From the NCBI RefSeq assembly GCF_023721415.1, contig NZ_JAMQVC010000001.1, positions 1,488,001 through 1,552,000 of the forward strand: a stretch of 64,000 nucleotides of DNA, given 5' to 3'. Within the stretch, counting starts at the first letter, position 1. The number at the start of each line of letters is the position of its first letter. A program made the translations under genes and the position numbers. Positions 7,008-16,212 of this stretch are shown here, piece by piece. The notes below the pieces were generated by a model, which was not told where the DNA came from, searched no databases, and saw only the letters and a list, made by a program, of their open reading frames with translations. Source of the stretch: Galbibacter mesophilus. Lineage in GTDB: Bacteria > Bacteroidota > Bacteroidia > Flavobacteriales > Flavobacteriaceae.

Positions 7008-7736
7008 ATGAATTTAATAGTAGATGTAGGAAATTCTTTTGTAAAAGTTGCTGTTTTTAAGGCAGATGTGCTTCAGTATGTCACGAGAGTTGCCATGGAA
7101 GAATTTTTAAAAAAAATTTCTGAAATTTTTCAAAAGTATCCGGAAATAGTTAGAACTATGATTTCTTCCGTAGGAAAATTGCCGAATGAATATGAAAAAG
7201 CACTGGCCGTTTTCGCACCCGTGCAAACATTAAGTCGTAATTCCAAAGTTCCCTTTGTAAATGCGTATGCCACACCACAGACCCTCGGAGTTGATAGAAT
7301 TGCCTTGGCCGCTGCGGCATATTACCATTACACGCACAAGAATTGTTTGATTATAGATGCGGGATCCTGTATTACGTACGATTTTTTATCGAATGAAGGT
7401 GTCTACAAAGGTGGTGCCATTGCGCCTGGAATTAAAATGAGATATAAAGCCATGAATGCTTTTACGGCCAATCTTCCTTTAATTGATTCATTTGAAATAG
7501 GTGATTTTATTGGAGATTCAACTGAAAGCTGTATGATTTCGGGAGTTTTACACGGAGTTGTTAATGAAATGGATGCTACAATTGCACAATATCAAAAAAA
7601 ATTTAAAGATTTAACAGTTATTTTAACAGGCGGTGATAGTCATTTTTTGTCTAAAAGATTAAAAAGTAGCATATTTGCCCATCCGAATTTTCTCGTAGAG
7701 GGAGTTAATTATATTTTAGAACTCAACAAACACTAA
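7008..7736 (+). CDS. coaX: Type III pantothenate kinase
   Basis: A 242-residue CoaX, phosphorylating pantothenate with ATP, the first step of coenzyme A synthesis, in the cytoplasm. Visible ASKHA-fold motifs: the phosphate-1 loop DVGNSFVKVAVF at residues 5-16, TPQTLGVDRIALAAAAYYH near 88-106 (pantothenate-contacting GxDR), the phosphate-2 loop IIDAGSCITYDFL near 118, and GGAIAPGIKMRYKAM. Length is normal. The stop overlaps the start of the next gene by one base (TAATG), so translation is probably coupled. In Flavobacteriaceae coaX commonly heads this block of envelope genes; it carries no known envelope role itself. Confidence 0.95.
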   Translation: MNLIVDVGNSFVKVAVFKADVLQYVTRVAMEEFLKKISEIFQKYPEIVRTMISSVGKLPNEYEKALAVFAPVQTLSRNSKVPFVNAYATPQTLGVDRIALAAAAYYHYTHKNCLIIDAGSCITYDFLSNEGVYKGGAIAPGIKMRYKAMNAFTANLPLIDSFEIGDFIGDSTESCMISGVLHGVVNEMDATIAQYQKKFKDLTVILTGGDSHFLSKRLKSSIFAHPNFLVEGVNYILELNKH

Positions 7737-9004
7737 TGATTAAAAAGATTTTTATTGTAACTGTATGTTTAATTTGTAGTTACAGTTTTGCGCAGGAAGG
7801 AAGTGTGTCCCCTTATTCTTTTTACGGTACCGGAGACCAACGATTTAAGGGATTAGCTGAAAATAGAATGATGGGAGGTATTAGTGTCTATACAGATAGT
7901 ATCCACCTAAATTTGCAGAACCCAGCTTCCTTGGGCAAGCTTAAACTCACCACTTTTACAGCAGGAGCAAGTTATAACTCGCTTTCCATAAAAACGGATG
8001 TTTCTTCTGAAACAGCGTCCGACATAACTTTTGATTATTTGGTGTTAGGAATTCCACTCGGGCAAAATTTAGGAATGAGCTTCGGTTTAGTGCCTTATAC
8101 ATCGGTAGGATATGCCGTGCAGTCGCTCAATGAGGATGTTTCACCAACACAGTTGAGCCGATATGAAGGGGAAGGCGGACTCAACAAAGCACATTTAGCT
8201 TTTGGATATACGTTTTTGAAAAACTTCAGTATCGGGGCAAAAGGTAATTTTAACTTCGGAAAAGTAGAAAACGAAACGGTAAAGTATACAGAAGGTGTTC
8301 AATACGGCTCTAGAATCCGAGATAACTCTGAATATAGTGGATTTGATTTCAATTTTTCCTTAAATTACGACGCCGATTTAACCAAGAACTTGGCGCTTAA
8401 GTCATCCATCTTGTACACACCGGCAACCAAAATTACCTCTAGTAACTCCAGAACAATTGCAACATTGGCTGGAAATAACAATGGTATAGACGTTCCAAGA
8501 GTTACGGAAGATGTAGATTTAGGGGCTTTAGGATTAAATTCAACCTATCTTCATTTGCCAGAATCGTATACTTTCGGTTTGGGTGTGGGTAAAAAATACA
8601 CTTGGTTTGTTGGTGCGGAATACGAAATAACGAATAGTAGCGAGTTTAAAAACGATTTTGTGAATACGGTAAATGGAACGTATGAGGATGGGGAAAGATT
8701 TTCAGCAGGAGCATTTTGGGTTCCAGACTACGGATCATATGCAAGCTACTGGAAAAGAATAACTTATAGAATTGGGGTGAAGAATGAGCGAACAGGGCTT
8801 GTGGTAAATAATGTTCCGGTTCACGACTTTGGCATGTCTTTTGGTTTAGGATTACCAATGAATGGTTTTTCTAACTTTAATATTGGTGTGGAAGCAGGTA
8901 AACGCGGAAGCACGTATTTAGGGAGAGTTCAAGATAATTATGTAAATGTTTTTATAAGTTTGTCTTTGAACGACCAATGGTTTAGAAAGAACTTGATAAG
9001 ATAA
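7736..9004 (+). CDS. Outer-membrane protein, FadL/OmpP1-like
   Basis: A 422-residue protein with a signal peptide (residues 1-19, ending SYSFAQ). The mature start SPYSFYGTGDQRFKGLAENRMMGG and the later NLQNPASLGKL are typical of the OmpP1/FadL-like barrel proteins of Bacteroidota, and the rest shows alternating amphipathic strands with many Gly/Tyr. FadL members pass hydrophobic compounds, but whether this one does is unknown. It lies in a conserved block with coaX, a TPR protein and lptC, so a part in outer-membrane upkeep is plausible. Start chosen at the ATG overlapping the coaX stop. Confidence 0.8.
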   Translation: MIKKIFIVTVCLICSYSFAQEGSVSPYSFYGTGDQRFKGLAENRMMGGISVYTDSIHLNLQNPASLGKLKLTTFTAGASYNSLSIKTDVSSETASDITFDYLVLGIPLGQNLGMSFGLVPYTSVGYAVQSLNEDVSPTQLSRYEGEGGLNKAHLAFGYTFLKNFSIGAKGNFNFGKVENETVKYTEGVQYGSRIRDNSEYSGFDFNFSLNYDADLTKNLALKSSILYTPATKITSSNSRTIATLAGNNNGIDVPRVTEDVDLGALGLNSTYLHLPESYTFGLGVGKKYTWFVGAEYEITNSSEFKNDFVNTVNGTYEDGERFSAGAFWVPDYGSYASYWKRITYRIGVKNERTGLVVNNVPVHDFGMSFGLGLPMNGFSNFNIGVEAGKRGSTYLGRVQDNYVNVFISLSLNDQWFRKNLIR

Positions 9005-9034
9005 TTAATTACGTTAACCTATAAAATTAAATAA

Positions 9035-10402
9035 ATGAGAAAGAAGATTTCAATATTGTTTGGAGTTCTTGGGGTTGCCTTGGTTACCCTTGGACAAGCT
9101 CAAAACCCTGAATGTCCACAAAATCTGTCTATTTTTGCTGAGCATGCAAAGGTGAAAAACTACGATGCTGCTTACGAACCTTGGAAAATGGTTTATGAAA
9201 ATTGTCCAGAGTTGCATTATGCTACATTTCTTTATGGAGAACGAATATTGAAGCACAAAATTGAATCGGATGCGGCTAATAAGGATACTTATATTAAAAT
9301 GCTTACCGAGGTTTATCAAAAAGGACCTGAGTATTTTCCTAAGAAATTTACTGTTACCAATGCGAACATCGATGCTGCATTGTTGATGTATGATCAAAAA
9401 TTAGGTTCAGACGAAGAGATTTACAGTTTGTTGGATAAGGCTTTTAAAGAAGATTCTGACGGATTTAAAAATCCAAAAGCATTGTACTTGTATTTCTCTA
9501 CTTTGGTAGATTTACATGATGCTGGCAAAAAAGATCTTCAAGAAGTTTTTGAAACGTATGATGCTGTAACTGGTAAAATTGCTGCGGAAAACCAAGAATT
9601 AGGAGAAACTATTGTTAAATTGGTTCCAAAGGAAGATGAAGGAACGCTTTCTAGTAAAGAAAAGAAAGTATTGGCGGCAGCTAGACAGAATGGAGAGAAC
9701 TACGAAAAAATTAGTAGTAGTGTGGATTCAAAACTTGGTAAGTTGGCGGATTGTGATAACTTGATCCCACTTTACCAAAAGAATTTCGAAGCGCATAAAA
9801 CTGATGCTAACTGGTTGAAGAGTGCTGCTGGAAGAATGGACGAGAAAGATTGTACTGGGGATCCATTATTCGTGAAGTTGGTAGAGGCATTGGATAAAAT
9901 TGAGCCTTCTGCGAGTTCAAAATATTACCTAGGTTCTTTATACGAAGAGCAAGGAAATAGCTCTAAAGCATTAGAATATTATAAGCAGTCTATCGATTTG
10001 GAATCAGATCCAATCAAGAAGGCTAAGAAGTTGACAAATATTGCTAATAAAGCAGCGAAAAGAGGACAGAAGTCAACTGCTAGAAACTATGCGCAACAGG
10101 CATTGGATTTAAACCCTGCAAACGGTACTCCTCACCTAATCATTGCTAGTCTTTATGCAAATAGTGCAAACGAATGTGGTAGCACTACTTTTGAAAAGAG
10201 AGCTATTTATTGGAAAGCTGCACAGGTTGCAAGAAGAGCAGGTCAAGTAGATCCATCTTTAAAAAGTAAATCTGCACAAGCTGCTGCAAGTTACGAGGGT
10301 AGGGCGCCAAGCAAACAAGACATTTTCAGTGCAGATATGGCTGGAAAAACTATTACCTTCAACTGTTGGGTTGGTGGAAGCGTAACCGTTCCTAATCTAT
10401 AA
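9035..10402 (+). CDS. Periplasmic TPR-repeat protein
   Basis: A 455-residue protein with signal peptide MRKKISILFGVLGVALVTLGQAQ. The C-terminal half has tetratricopeptide repeats: ASSKYYLGSLYEEQGNSSKALEYYKQSI near residues 290-320, then IKKAKKLTNIANKAAKRGQKSTARNYAQQALDLNP and GTPHLIIASLYANSA. The N-terminal half (Cys-containing, NPECPQNLSIFAEHAK) looks like diverged TPR. It probably acts as a scaffold in the periplasm. It lies 2 bp before lptC in what looks like one operon with the preceding barrel protein; a partner in envelope biogenesis is inferred from that context only. Confidence 0.82.
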   Translation: MRKKISILFGVLGVALVTLGQAQNPECPQNLSIFAEHAKVKNYDAAYEPWKMVYENCPELHYATFLYGERILKHKIESDAANKDTYIKMLTEVYQKGPEYFPKKFTVTNANIDAALLMYDQKLGSDEEIYSLLDKAFKEDSDGFKNPKALYLYFSTLVDLHDAGKKDLQEVFETYDAVTGKIAAENQELGETIVKLVPKEDEGTLSSKEKKVLAAARQNGENYEKISSSVDSKLGKLADCDNLIPLYQKNFEAHKTDANWLKSAAGRMDEKDCTGDPLFVKLVEALDKIEPSASSKYYLGSLYEEQGNSSKALEYYKQSIDLESDPIKKAKKLTNIANKAAKRGQKSTARNYAQQALDLNPANGTPHLIIASLYANSANECGSTTFEKRAIYWKAAQVARRAGQVDPSLKSKSAQAAASYEGRAPSKQDIFSADMAGKTITFNCWVGGSVTVPNL

Positions 10403-10404
10403 GA

Positions 10405-10980
10405 ATGAAGTTAAGCTTATCATATAAATTTTTGAACATTGTCACAGTCTTTGCTGTGACAATGTTGTTTTCATGCGAAGGCTATTTAAGTGAAACGCAG
10501 GAAATCAACAAGCCCCAAAAAATGCCGGTGGGTATTGCAGAGAATTTTGTCTTAAAATATACCGACTCTACAAAATTGAAAGCGGTTGTAAGTGGTCCTA
10601 TTTACGAAGATTATGGTAATCAGAAATTTCCATACCGGGTTTTTCCAGATGGTGTTCATGTCGATTTTTATGATGACAACAACCAAAAGAGTGTGGTGGA
10701 AGCCAACTACGGAATCATCTATTTGGATACTGAATTAATCGATATGCAGGGAGATGTTGTGCTAAAAACACATGATGGCAAACAACTAAATGCCCCACAG
10801 TTGTTTTGGGATCAGCAGAATCAATGGATTTTCACAGAAGGAGATTACACTTTTACAAGTCCCGATCTTAATATGAAAGGGGTTGGAATTGATTTCAATC
10901 GGGAATTTACCGTAGTGAGTTCACACGGCAATACGGGTACTGCCGTTGTTAAAGAATCAGATTCTACTTCCACTAAATAG
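10405..10980 (+). CDS. lptC: LPS export protein LptC (lipoprotein-type)
   Basis: A 191-residue LptC/DUF1239 protein, the periplasmic bridge piece that passes LPS from the inner-membrane LptBFG complex toward LptA. The N-terminus ends in a lipobox-like AVTMLFSC, so in this lineage it is probably lipid-anchored at Cys24 rather than held by a TM helix. The core shows the beta-jellyroll pattern: FVLKYTDSTKLKAVVSGPI, VHVDFYDDNNQKSVVEANYG, TELIDMQGDVVLKTHDGKQLN, FTEGDYTFTSPDLNMKGVGI. It starts 2 bp after the TPR gene. A 13-bp perfect inverted repeat sits in the signal-peptide codons (10435-10466). Confidence 0.9.
   Translation: MKLSLSYKFLNIVTVFAVTMLFSCEGYLSETQEINKPQKMPVGIAENFVLKYTDSTKLKAVVSGPIYEDYGNQKFPYRVFPDGVHVDFYDDNNQKSVVEANYGIIYLDTELIDMQGDVVLKTHDGKQLNAPQLFWDQQNQWIFTEGDYTFTSPDLNMKGVGIDFNREFTVVSSHGNTGTAVVKESDSTSTK
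10435..10466 (+). promoter_or_regulatory. Intragenic 13-bp hairpin at the start of lptC
   Basis: Perfect inverted repeat: aacattgtcacag (10435-10447), loop tctttg, ctgtgacaatgtt (10454-10466), followed by gttttc. It lies about 30 bp inside lptC, in the signal-peptide codons. It could be an attenuator that lowers lptC expression relative to the TPR gene, or a protein-binding palindrome. Function is not shown. Confidence 0.55.
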
Positions 10981-11196
10981 ATCTCTTTTTAGTCAAAAGC
11001 CTATTTTTTAAAACAAACGATACTTCTTTGCGTATTGATTCTATAGGTTGTTTGCTTTTTTCATGTTAGTTCGCCAACAACATTCAATATTATTTGAAAC
11101 TTTTCGCTACTTTTGATCTATTAGAATTATTATTTTAAAAATGTTTTCAGTTTTCCTCAATTAGAAAATAGGAGACAGGTGCTGTTAAGAATTATT

Positions 11197-11391
11197 ATGA
11201 AGTATTTTAAAATTTTTGAGATCGTTTATCTCGTTGTGGCGGTAATTTCAATTGTTGAAGTGGTTCAAACCTGGAATTCCGATCGTAATCGAGCGTATCT
11301 TTTTATCTTTTTTGCTGTAGTAGCTATCGGGATGTTTTTCTTCCGAAGATATTACCGTAAAAAGTTTGCCGAAAGGAAAAACAAAGACTAA
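11197..11391 (+). CDS. Small two-TM membrane protein, unknown
   Basis: A 64-residue protein beginning MKYFKIFEIVYLVVAVISIVE, with one hydrophobic segment at about 7-23 and a second at about 36-52 (YLFIFFAVVAIGMFFF), and a basic C-terminal tail. A GTG at 11179 in the same frame would add six residues and has GGAGA 8 bp upstream, but the ATG is preferred because it begins right at the membrane segment. It abuts the CBS-domain gene without a gap and is part of the conserved lptC-small protein-CBS arrangement. No function can be assigned. Confidence 0.75.
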   Translation: MKYFKIFEIVYLVVAVISIVEVVQTWNSDRNRAYLFIFFAVVAIGMFFFRRYYRKKFAERKNKD

Positions 11392-12666
11392 ATGCAAATT
11401 GCAATCATTGTAATTATAATTTCCCTTTTACTTTCCGCGTTTTTTTCAGGAATGGAAATAGCCTATGTGTCTTCCAATAAAATTCACATAGAAATTGAAA
11501 AAAAGCAAGACGGATTATTAGCCAAAGTACTTACAAAGCTTACCAGAAAACCATCTAAGTTTATTGCCACGATGTTAGTAGGCAATAATATTGCTTTGGT
11601 TGTATATGGTATTTACATGGGGGACCTTCTTATAGATTACCTCTATCCAGCTTTCGTGGGAGCAGATAGTCTGCCTTTCGACGTTATTTTAGTTCAAACC
11701 GTCATCTCAACACTAGTAATTTTAATCACTGCGGAATTTCTACCGAAGGTATTTTTTCAAATTTATGCAAATACGCTATTGAAGTTTTTCGCGGTGCCGG
11801 CCTATATTTTTTACGTGTTATTTTCCTTTGTTTCCTCATTTATCATTTGGATTTCAGATTTGGTGCTTCGTGTTTTCTTTAAAACGGAAGGAGACGATGT
11901 ACAGTTAGCCTTCAGTAAAGTTGAATTAGGGGATTATATTTCTGAACAAATGGAGGCTGCGGATGAGGAGGATAATTTAGATTCCGAAATACAGCTGTTT
12001 CAAAATGCATTGGAATTTGCAGAAGTGAAGGCCCGTGAAGTTATGATACCGAGAACGGAAATAACAGGGGTGGAATTTGATGAGTCGCTAAGTGAATTGA
12101 ATAAAATTTTCACAGAAACTGGTTATTCGAAAATACTCATATACAAAGATTCCATCGACGATATTATCGGTTATGTACATTCCTTCGATTTGTTTAAAAA
12201 CCCAGCGGATATAAAAAGCGTAATGATGCCTGTGGAATACGTCCCAGAGACTATGTTGATTAGTGATGTGCTGGAGGTATTGACGAAAAAGAGGAAGAGT
12301 ATCGCGGTTGTTCTAGATGAATATGGAGGGACTTCTGGCATTATGACGGTGGAAGACATCGTTGAAGAACTTTTTGGAGAAATTGAAGATGAGCATGATA
12401 GCGTTGAATTAATTGAAGAGCAACTAAGTGAAAAGGAATTTAAATTTTCTGCGCGTCTGGAGGTAGATTATTTGAATGAAGAATACAAGCTTGATCTGCC
12501 GGAAGGTGAGAACTACGAAACTCTTGGCGGACTTATCGTGAATAAAATTGGAGAAATTCCACCTAAAGGAGAAGTTGTCATGATAGACAATTACCAATTC
12601 ACAGTATTGGAAGTGAGTAATACAAAAATTGACCTCCTGGCATTGAAGGTCTTGGCTACTGATTGA
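11392..12666 (+). CDS. DUF21/CBS/CorC_HlyC membrane protein (hemolysin family)
   Basis: A 424-residue protein of the CNNM/CorB-like family. An N-terminal DUF21 domain has membrane segments at about 3-22 (IIVIIISLLLSAFFSGMEIA), 55-75, 98-120 and 128-155. It is followed by a pair of CBS domains (about 205-330, AREVMIPRTEITG ... IAVVLDEYGGTSGIMTVEDI) and a C-terminal CorC_HlyC domain (about 340-420). Relatives are Mg2+ efflux or envelope-associated proteins; the old name hemolysin is misleading. It starts directly after the small membrane gene and precedes the P460 and PpiD genes. Mg transport is the most likely role but is inferred. Confidence 0.85.
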   Translation: MQIAIIVIIISLLLSAFFSGMEIAYVSSNKIHIEIEKKQDGLLAKVLTKLTRKPSKFIATMLVGNNIALVVYGIYMGDLLIDYLYPAFVGADSLPFDVILVQTVISTLVILITAEFLPKVFFQIYANTLLKFFAVPAYIFYVLFSFVSSFIIWISDLVLRVFFKTEGDDVQLAFSKVELGDYISEQMEAADEEDNLDSEIQLFQNALEFAEVKAREVMIPRTEITGVEFDESLSELNKIFTETGYSKILIYKDSIDDIIGYVHSFDLFKNPADIKSVMMPVEYVPETMLISDVLEVLTKKRKSIAVVLDEYGGTSGIMTVEDIVEELFGEIEDEHDSVELIEEQLSEKEFKFSARLEVDYLNEEYKLDLPEGENYETLGGLIVNKIGEIPPKGEVVMIDNYQFTVLEVSNTKIDLLALKVLATD

Positions 12667-12787
12667 TATCTATAATTTTTTTGGCATAGTATAAATTATT
12701 TAAATTTAATTTAAATTAGAAAATAACACCTTTTAATATAGTAAATATACTATTTTAGAGATTAAATAATCTTTAAATTAAAACGGT

Positions 12788-13411
12788 ATGAAAAAACTAT
12801 TTAAATTATCAGCCATTGGATTTTCTATGGTTGTCTTGGCAGGGGTATTTGCTTTTAAGAGTGAAAAAAGAGAGTCGTTTGTTGCTATTGATAATATGAC
12901 AATGTATCCCGATAAAATGGTTTTCAATGATCAAGGAGAACTGATACGGCCCACTAAAGAGATGTATGCCAAATGGGTTTTTGTGGGAGCCAATGTAACA
13001 CCAGCGGAGCTAAATCAGAAAAATGAAGTGGCTTTCCCTGGGTTTCACAACACGTACATCCACCCATTGGATTTTGACTATTTTAAAGAAAACGGAGAAT
13101 TTCGCGATGGTACTCAGTTTATTCAAGTGAATGCTTATGCTGGGAACAAGGGTGCTAGTGGAAATGGTTATTTCTCCCAAGGCCTTCACAGTATTAAAGC
13201 TTCCGTGAAAAGCAAAGAGCGTTTCCCTAATCGTCCTGGAAACTGGGGATTCTTCAAATGGCAAGGAAAACATTCTGACGAACCTAGCGAAACTTCAAAA
13301 GTGTATCCAGTACAGACGTGCAATCAATGTCATGTGGCATTTGCCAAAAAAGATTATGTGTTTGCCCAATTTTATCCAATACTTCGGGAATTCGACCCGA
13401 AAGGGAAATAG
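12788..13411 (+). CDS. Cytochrome P460 family heme protein
   Basis: A 207-residue secreted protein: signal segment MKKLFKLSAIGFSMVVLAGVFA, cytochrome-P460-like beta domain (MYAKWVFVGANVTPAELNQ, FPGFHNTYIHPLDFDYF, FRDGTQFIQVN, GNWGFFKW), and a C-terminal CNQCH heme-c motif at about residues 178-182. P460 proteins in ammonia oxidisers act on hydroxylamine or NO; in heterotrophic Flavobacteria the substrate is unknown. No cytochrome maturation or partner genes are adjacent. It stands alone between the CBS-domain gene and ppiD, with a terminator downstream at 13467. Confidence 0.85.
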   Translation: MKKLFKLSAIGFSMVVLAGVFAFKSEKRESFVAIDNMTMYPDKMVFNDQGELIRPTKEMYAKWVFVGANVTPAELNQKNEVAFPGFHNTYIHPLDFDYFKENGEFRDGTQFIQVNAYAGNKGASGNGYFSQGLHSIKASVKSKERFPNRPGNWGFFKWQGKHSDEPSETSKVYPVQTCNQCHVAFAKKDYVFAQFYPILREFDPKGK

Positions 13412-13466
13412 ACATACAATCAGTTTGTTTGCTACTATTTTTTCGATTAATTTTAAACTGATTATC

Positions 13467-13497
13467 AGCTGCCTGATAAATTTTGGGCAGCTTTTTT
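13467..13497 (+). terminator. Terminator after the P460 gene
   Basis: agctgcc (13467-13473) pairs with ggcagct (13486-13492), followed by ttttttgt. It lies 55 bp after the P460 stop. Confidence 0.85.
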
Positions 13498-13668
13498 GTC
13501 TTCTAAATTTTGATGCTTTTAAAAGAAGGGTAAACTCATTTTTATCCAGATAAAAAGTTTGTCTGTATGTCGAACTAATGAAATTCTTAATAATTGCACC
13601 CTCAGGTTTTTATTATTCCAAAAAAGTGGTATTTTCGCCCTCATTAATTTAATAAATTGTTTTGATAA

Positions 13669-15774
13669 ATGGCAGTTCTAGAAAAAATTAGAAGTCGTTC
13701 GCTATTCCTTATTTTGGTGATAGGTTTGGCTTTGTTTGCATTTGTTATTTCCGGAGTTTTTACCAAGGATGGTGGTACTGGAAAAACTACAGTAGGTGAG
13801 GTAAATGGAGAAAGCATCTCTAGACAGGAGTTTGCATATAAAGTAGAAAATGCATCCAGAAGATATGGAGCAAACGCTAGTACGGTTCAAGTGGTGAACC
13901 AAGTATGGAATCAAGAGGTAAGAGGTATAATTCTAGAGCAACAATTTGAGGATCTAGGAATTAATATTGAAAAGGATCAAATACTTGAGGTAGTTAAATC
14001 GAACCCTGCCTTTGCTCAAGACCCAACATTCCAAAACGAAGCTGGTGTTTTTGATGAAGGAAAATTCATAGAATTTATAGCAGACCTTAAAGCTAACAAT
14101 CCTGCTGGTTATCAACAGTGGCAAATGCAAGAAGATTTGTTAATCAATGCTTCAAAAGAACAATCTTATTTCAATTTAATCAAAGCGGGTGTTGGTGCAA
14201 CCTTGAAAGAAGGGGAATTGGCCTATCACTTAGAAAATGATAAAGTAGATATTAAGTACGTTAAAGTTCCTTATACTTCTATTCCAGATAGTACCGTAAG
14301 CGTTTCAAATAGTGAAATTGAAGCGTATGTAAAAGAACATAAAAACGATTTTAAGCAAGAGAATTCTAGAGATATCCGTTACGTTTATTTTGAAGAAAAG
14401 GCTTCTGAAGAAGATATTGAAGAAGCAAAACAAAGTCTTGTTAAGTTGTTGAATGATACTAAAGAGTATAATGAAACTACCAAAAAAGAAGAGACAGTTG
14501 CTGGATTTAAAAATACATCCAATCTGGCCGATTTTGTAAATAGAAATTCAGATATCAAATACGATACAACATACGTAACAAAAGCGCAATTGCCTTCTGC
14601 TTTTGCTGATACGCTTTATAATCTTCCTGTAGGAAGTATTTACGGACCTTATAAAGATGGAGACTATTTTAAACTTTCTAAAATGGTAAACAAAAAAGAA
14701 GGTGGTTCTGTAAAGGCAAGTCACATTCTAATCTCTTATGACGGTTCCCAGGCGCAACCAAAAGAGTCCAGAACAAAGGAAGAAGCAAAAGCAAAAGCTG
14801 AGGAAATTCTTGAAAAAGTAAAAGCCAATCCAGACGATTTTGGAGCACTGGCAAGAGATAACTCTGAAGATCCTGGTTCTGCTGCCAGAGGCGGTACGTA
14901 TGATAACATTCCAGAAGGACAAATGGTACCTGCTTTCAATGATTATATTTTTGATAATGAAATAGGGTCTATCGGTTTAGTGGAAACTGATTTCGGATAC
15001 CACGTAATTAAAGTAGATGATAAATATGATGTAGTACAAATAGCAACTATTGCTAGGGAAATTGAACCATCAGAAAAAACTTCTAGCGACTTATATACAG
15101 AAACAACAAAATTTGAAATGGCTGCTTTGGAAGGTGATTTCCAAGCGGTAGCCAAAGAATCAAATTATAACGTTCGACCAGTTAATCAAATTAAAGCTTT
15201 GGACGAGAATATCCCTGGTATTGGAAACCAAAGAGGTTTAGTTCAGTGGGCATTTAACTCGGATACTGAAGTTGGAGATGTTAAGCGTTTCAGTACACCA
15301 AACGGTTATGCAATCGTACAGTTGACAGGGAAAAGAAAAGAAGGTTTGGCAAGTGCTAAAGATGCTTCTGCTCGTGTATTGCCAATTTTGAGAAAAGAAA
15401 AAAAGGCTGCCATTATCAAAGAGAAGAATGCTGGGAAGTCTCTAGACGAATTGGCGAAGGATAATAATGTAAATGTTACCGGAGCTACTGGACTTACCAT
15501 GAAAACGCCAACAATTTCTGGAGCTGGAAGAGAACCTAAAGTTGTAGGTGTTGCCATGGGACTTTCTGAAGGAGAAGCCTCTAAATTAATAGAAGGTGAA
15601 AATGGAGTTTATATGGTATCGGTTACCAAAAAAGAAATTGCGCCTTCGTTAGAGAGTTATGCTACGTACGCTAATACACAAAAATCATTGAATAGAAATA
15701 GAGCTAATTTTTCCGCTTATAACGCGTTAAAAGATGCTGCTGAAATAGAAGACGAAAGAGCTGAGGTATATTAG
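13669..15774 (+). CDS. ppiD: PpiD-type periplasmic peptidyl-prolyl isomerase/foldase
   Basis: A 701-residue SurA/PpiD-like chaperone. One N-terminal membrane anchor (about 12-31, FLILVIGLALFAFVISGVF) orients the bulk into the periplasm. A SurA_N-like helical region (about 40-180, GEVNGESISRQEFAYKVEN) is followed by a parvulin rotamase domain at about 345-450 (VKASHILISYDGSQ ... LARDNSEDPGSAARGGTYDN ... VETDFGYHVIKV). A second, degenerate parvulin-like region follows. It is expected to help fold outer-membrane proteins, consistent with LptC and barrel proteins close upstream. The long 701-residue form is usual for Bacteroidota. Confidence 0.9.
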   Translation: MAVLEKIRSRSLFLILVIGLALFAFVISGVFTKDGGTGKTTVGEVNGESISRQEFAYKVENASRRYGANASTVQVVNQVWNQEVRGIILEQQFEDLGINIEKDQILEVVKSNPAFAQDPTFQNEAGVFDEGKFIEFIADLKANNPAGYQQWQMQEDLLINASKEQSYFNLIKAGVGATLKEGELAYHLENDKVDIKYVKVPYTSIPDSTVSVSNSEIEAYVKEHKNDFKQENSRDIRYVYFEEKASEEDIEEAKQSLVKLLNDTKEYNETTKKEETVAGFKNTSNLADFVNRNSDIKYDTTYVTKAQLPSAFADTLYNLPVGSIYGPYKDGDYFKLSKMVNKKEGGSVKASHILISYDGSQAQPKESRTKEEAKAKAEEILEKVKANPDDFGALARDNSEDPGSAARGGTYDNIPEGQMVPAFNDYIFDNEIGSIGLVETDFGYHVIKVDDKYDVVQIATIAREIEPSEKTSSDLYTETTKFEMAALEGDFQAVAKESNYNVRPVNQIKALDENIPGIGNQRGLVQWAFNSDTEVGDVKRFSTPNGYAIVQLTGKRKEGLASAKDASARVLPILRKEKKAAIIKEKNAGKSLDELAKDNNVNVTGATGLTMKTPTISGAGREPKVVGVAMGLSEGEASKLIEGENGVYMVSVTKKEIAPSLESYATYANTQKSLNRNRANFSAYNALKDAAEIEDERAEVY

Positions 15775-15781
15775 TGAGGCC

Positions 15782-16035
15782 CAATCTTGAAAAGCTGTTC
15801 GGCAGCGCATTCAGGATTATGGTTGAAATAACCCCAGACGTTTTAAATATTATAAATAAAAGTTCCTTGAAAAAGGAGCTTTTTTTATTCTCCAATTCAG
15901 AAACTCAATATTGAAAAGCAGCTTGGCGACGCATTTGGGATTGATGGTTTAGACCTAGAAATTAAGTGTTACTTATTGCTTTATTCAATTATAAATAAAG
16001 AGTTTAAGTCGAATGGTTTATTAATAAAAGACCAA
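15782..16035. repeat. Two imperfect direct repeats in the ppiD-PAP2 gap
   Basis: The 438-bp gap contains caatcttgaaaagctg...gcagcgcattcaggatt at 15782 and a similar copy caatattgaaaagcag...gcgacgcatttgggatt at 15906, offset 124 bp. Identity is clear over roughly 45-50 bp and fades after. Each is followed by a hairpin-terminator. No coding potential of note was seen in either copy. The origin is unknown; a decayed duplicated small gene or small RNA is possible. Confidence 0.45.
15861..15887 (+). terminator. Terminator after ppiD
   Basis: agttcctt (15861-15868) pairs with aaggagct (15873-15880, one G-T pair), followed by ttttttatt. Confidence 0.8.
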
Positions 16036-16072
16036 AAGCCGTTTCAAGGAAATTTGAGACGGCTTTCTTATT
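16036..16072 (+). terminator. Second terminator-like hairpin before the PAP2 gene
   Basis: aagccgtttcaa (16036-16047) pairs with ttgagacggctt (16054-16065) around the loop ggaaat with one G-T pair, followed by tcttattt. No gene ends just before it apart from ppiD, 260 bp upstream, so it may close an unrecognised short transcript from the repeat region. Confidence 0.65.
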
Positions 16073-16212
16073 TCGGTCAAATGGTTAAAAAGTTATGTAG
16101 TATTTACAATACTTACTATTGCTTTATGGCAACTTTAAAAAATCTTTAGAATTCAGAGATACATTTGGTGCTCAAATCAATTTATTGTGTACCAGTTTTA
16201 ATGTTTTTCAAT

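Noticed and set aside
12667-12787. Sigma-54 site (ttggcatag) before the P460 gene
   Set aside because: Only the -24 half fits; at the required distance there is no GC, so no promoter was called.
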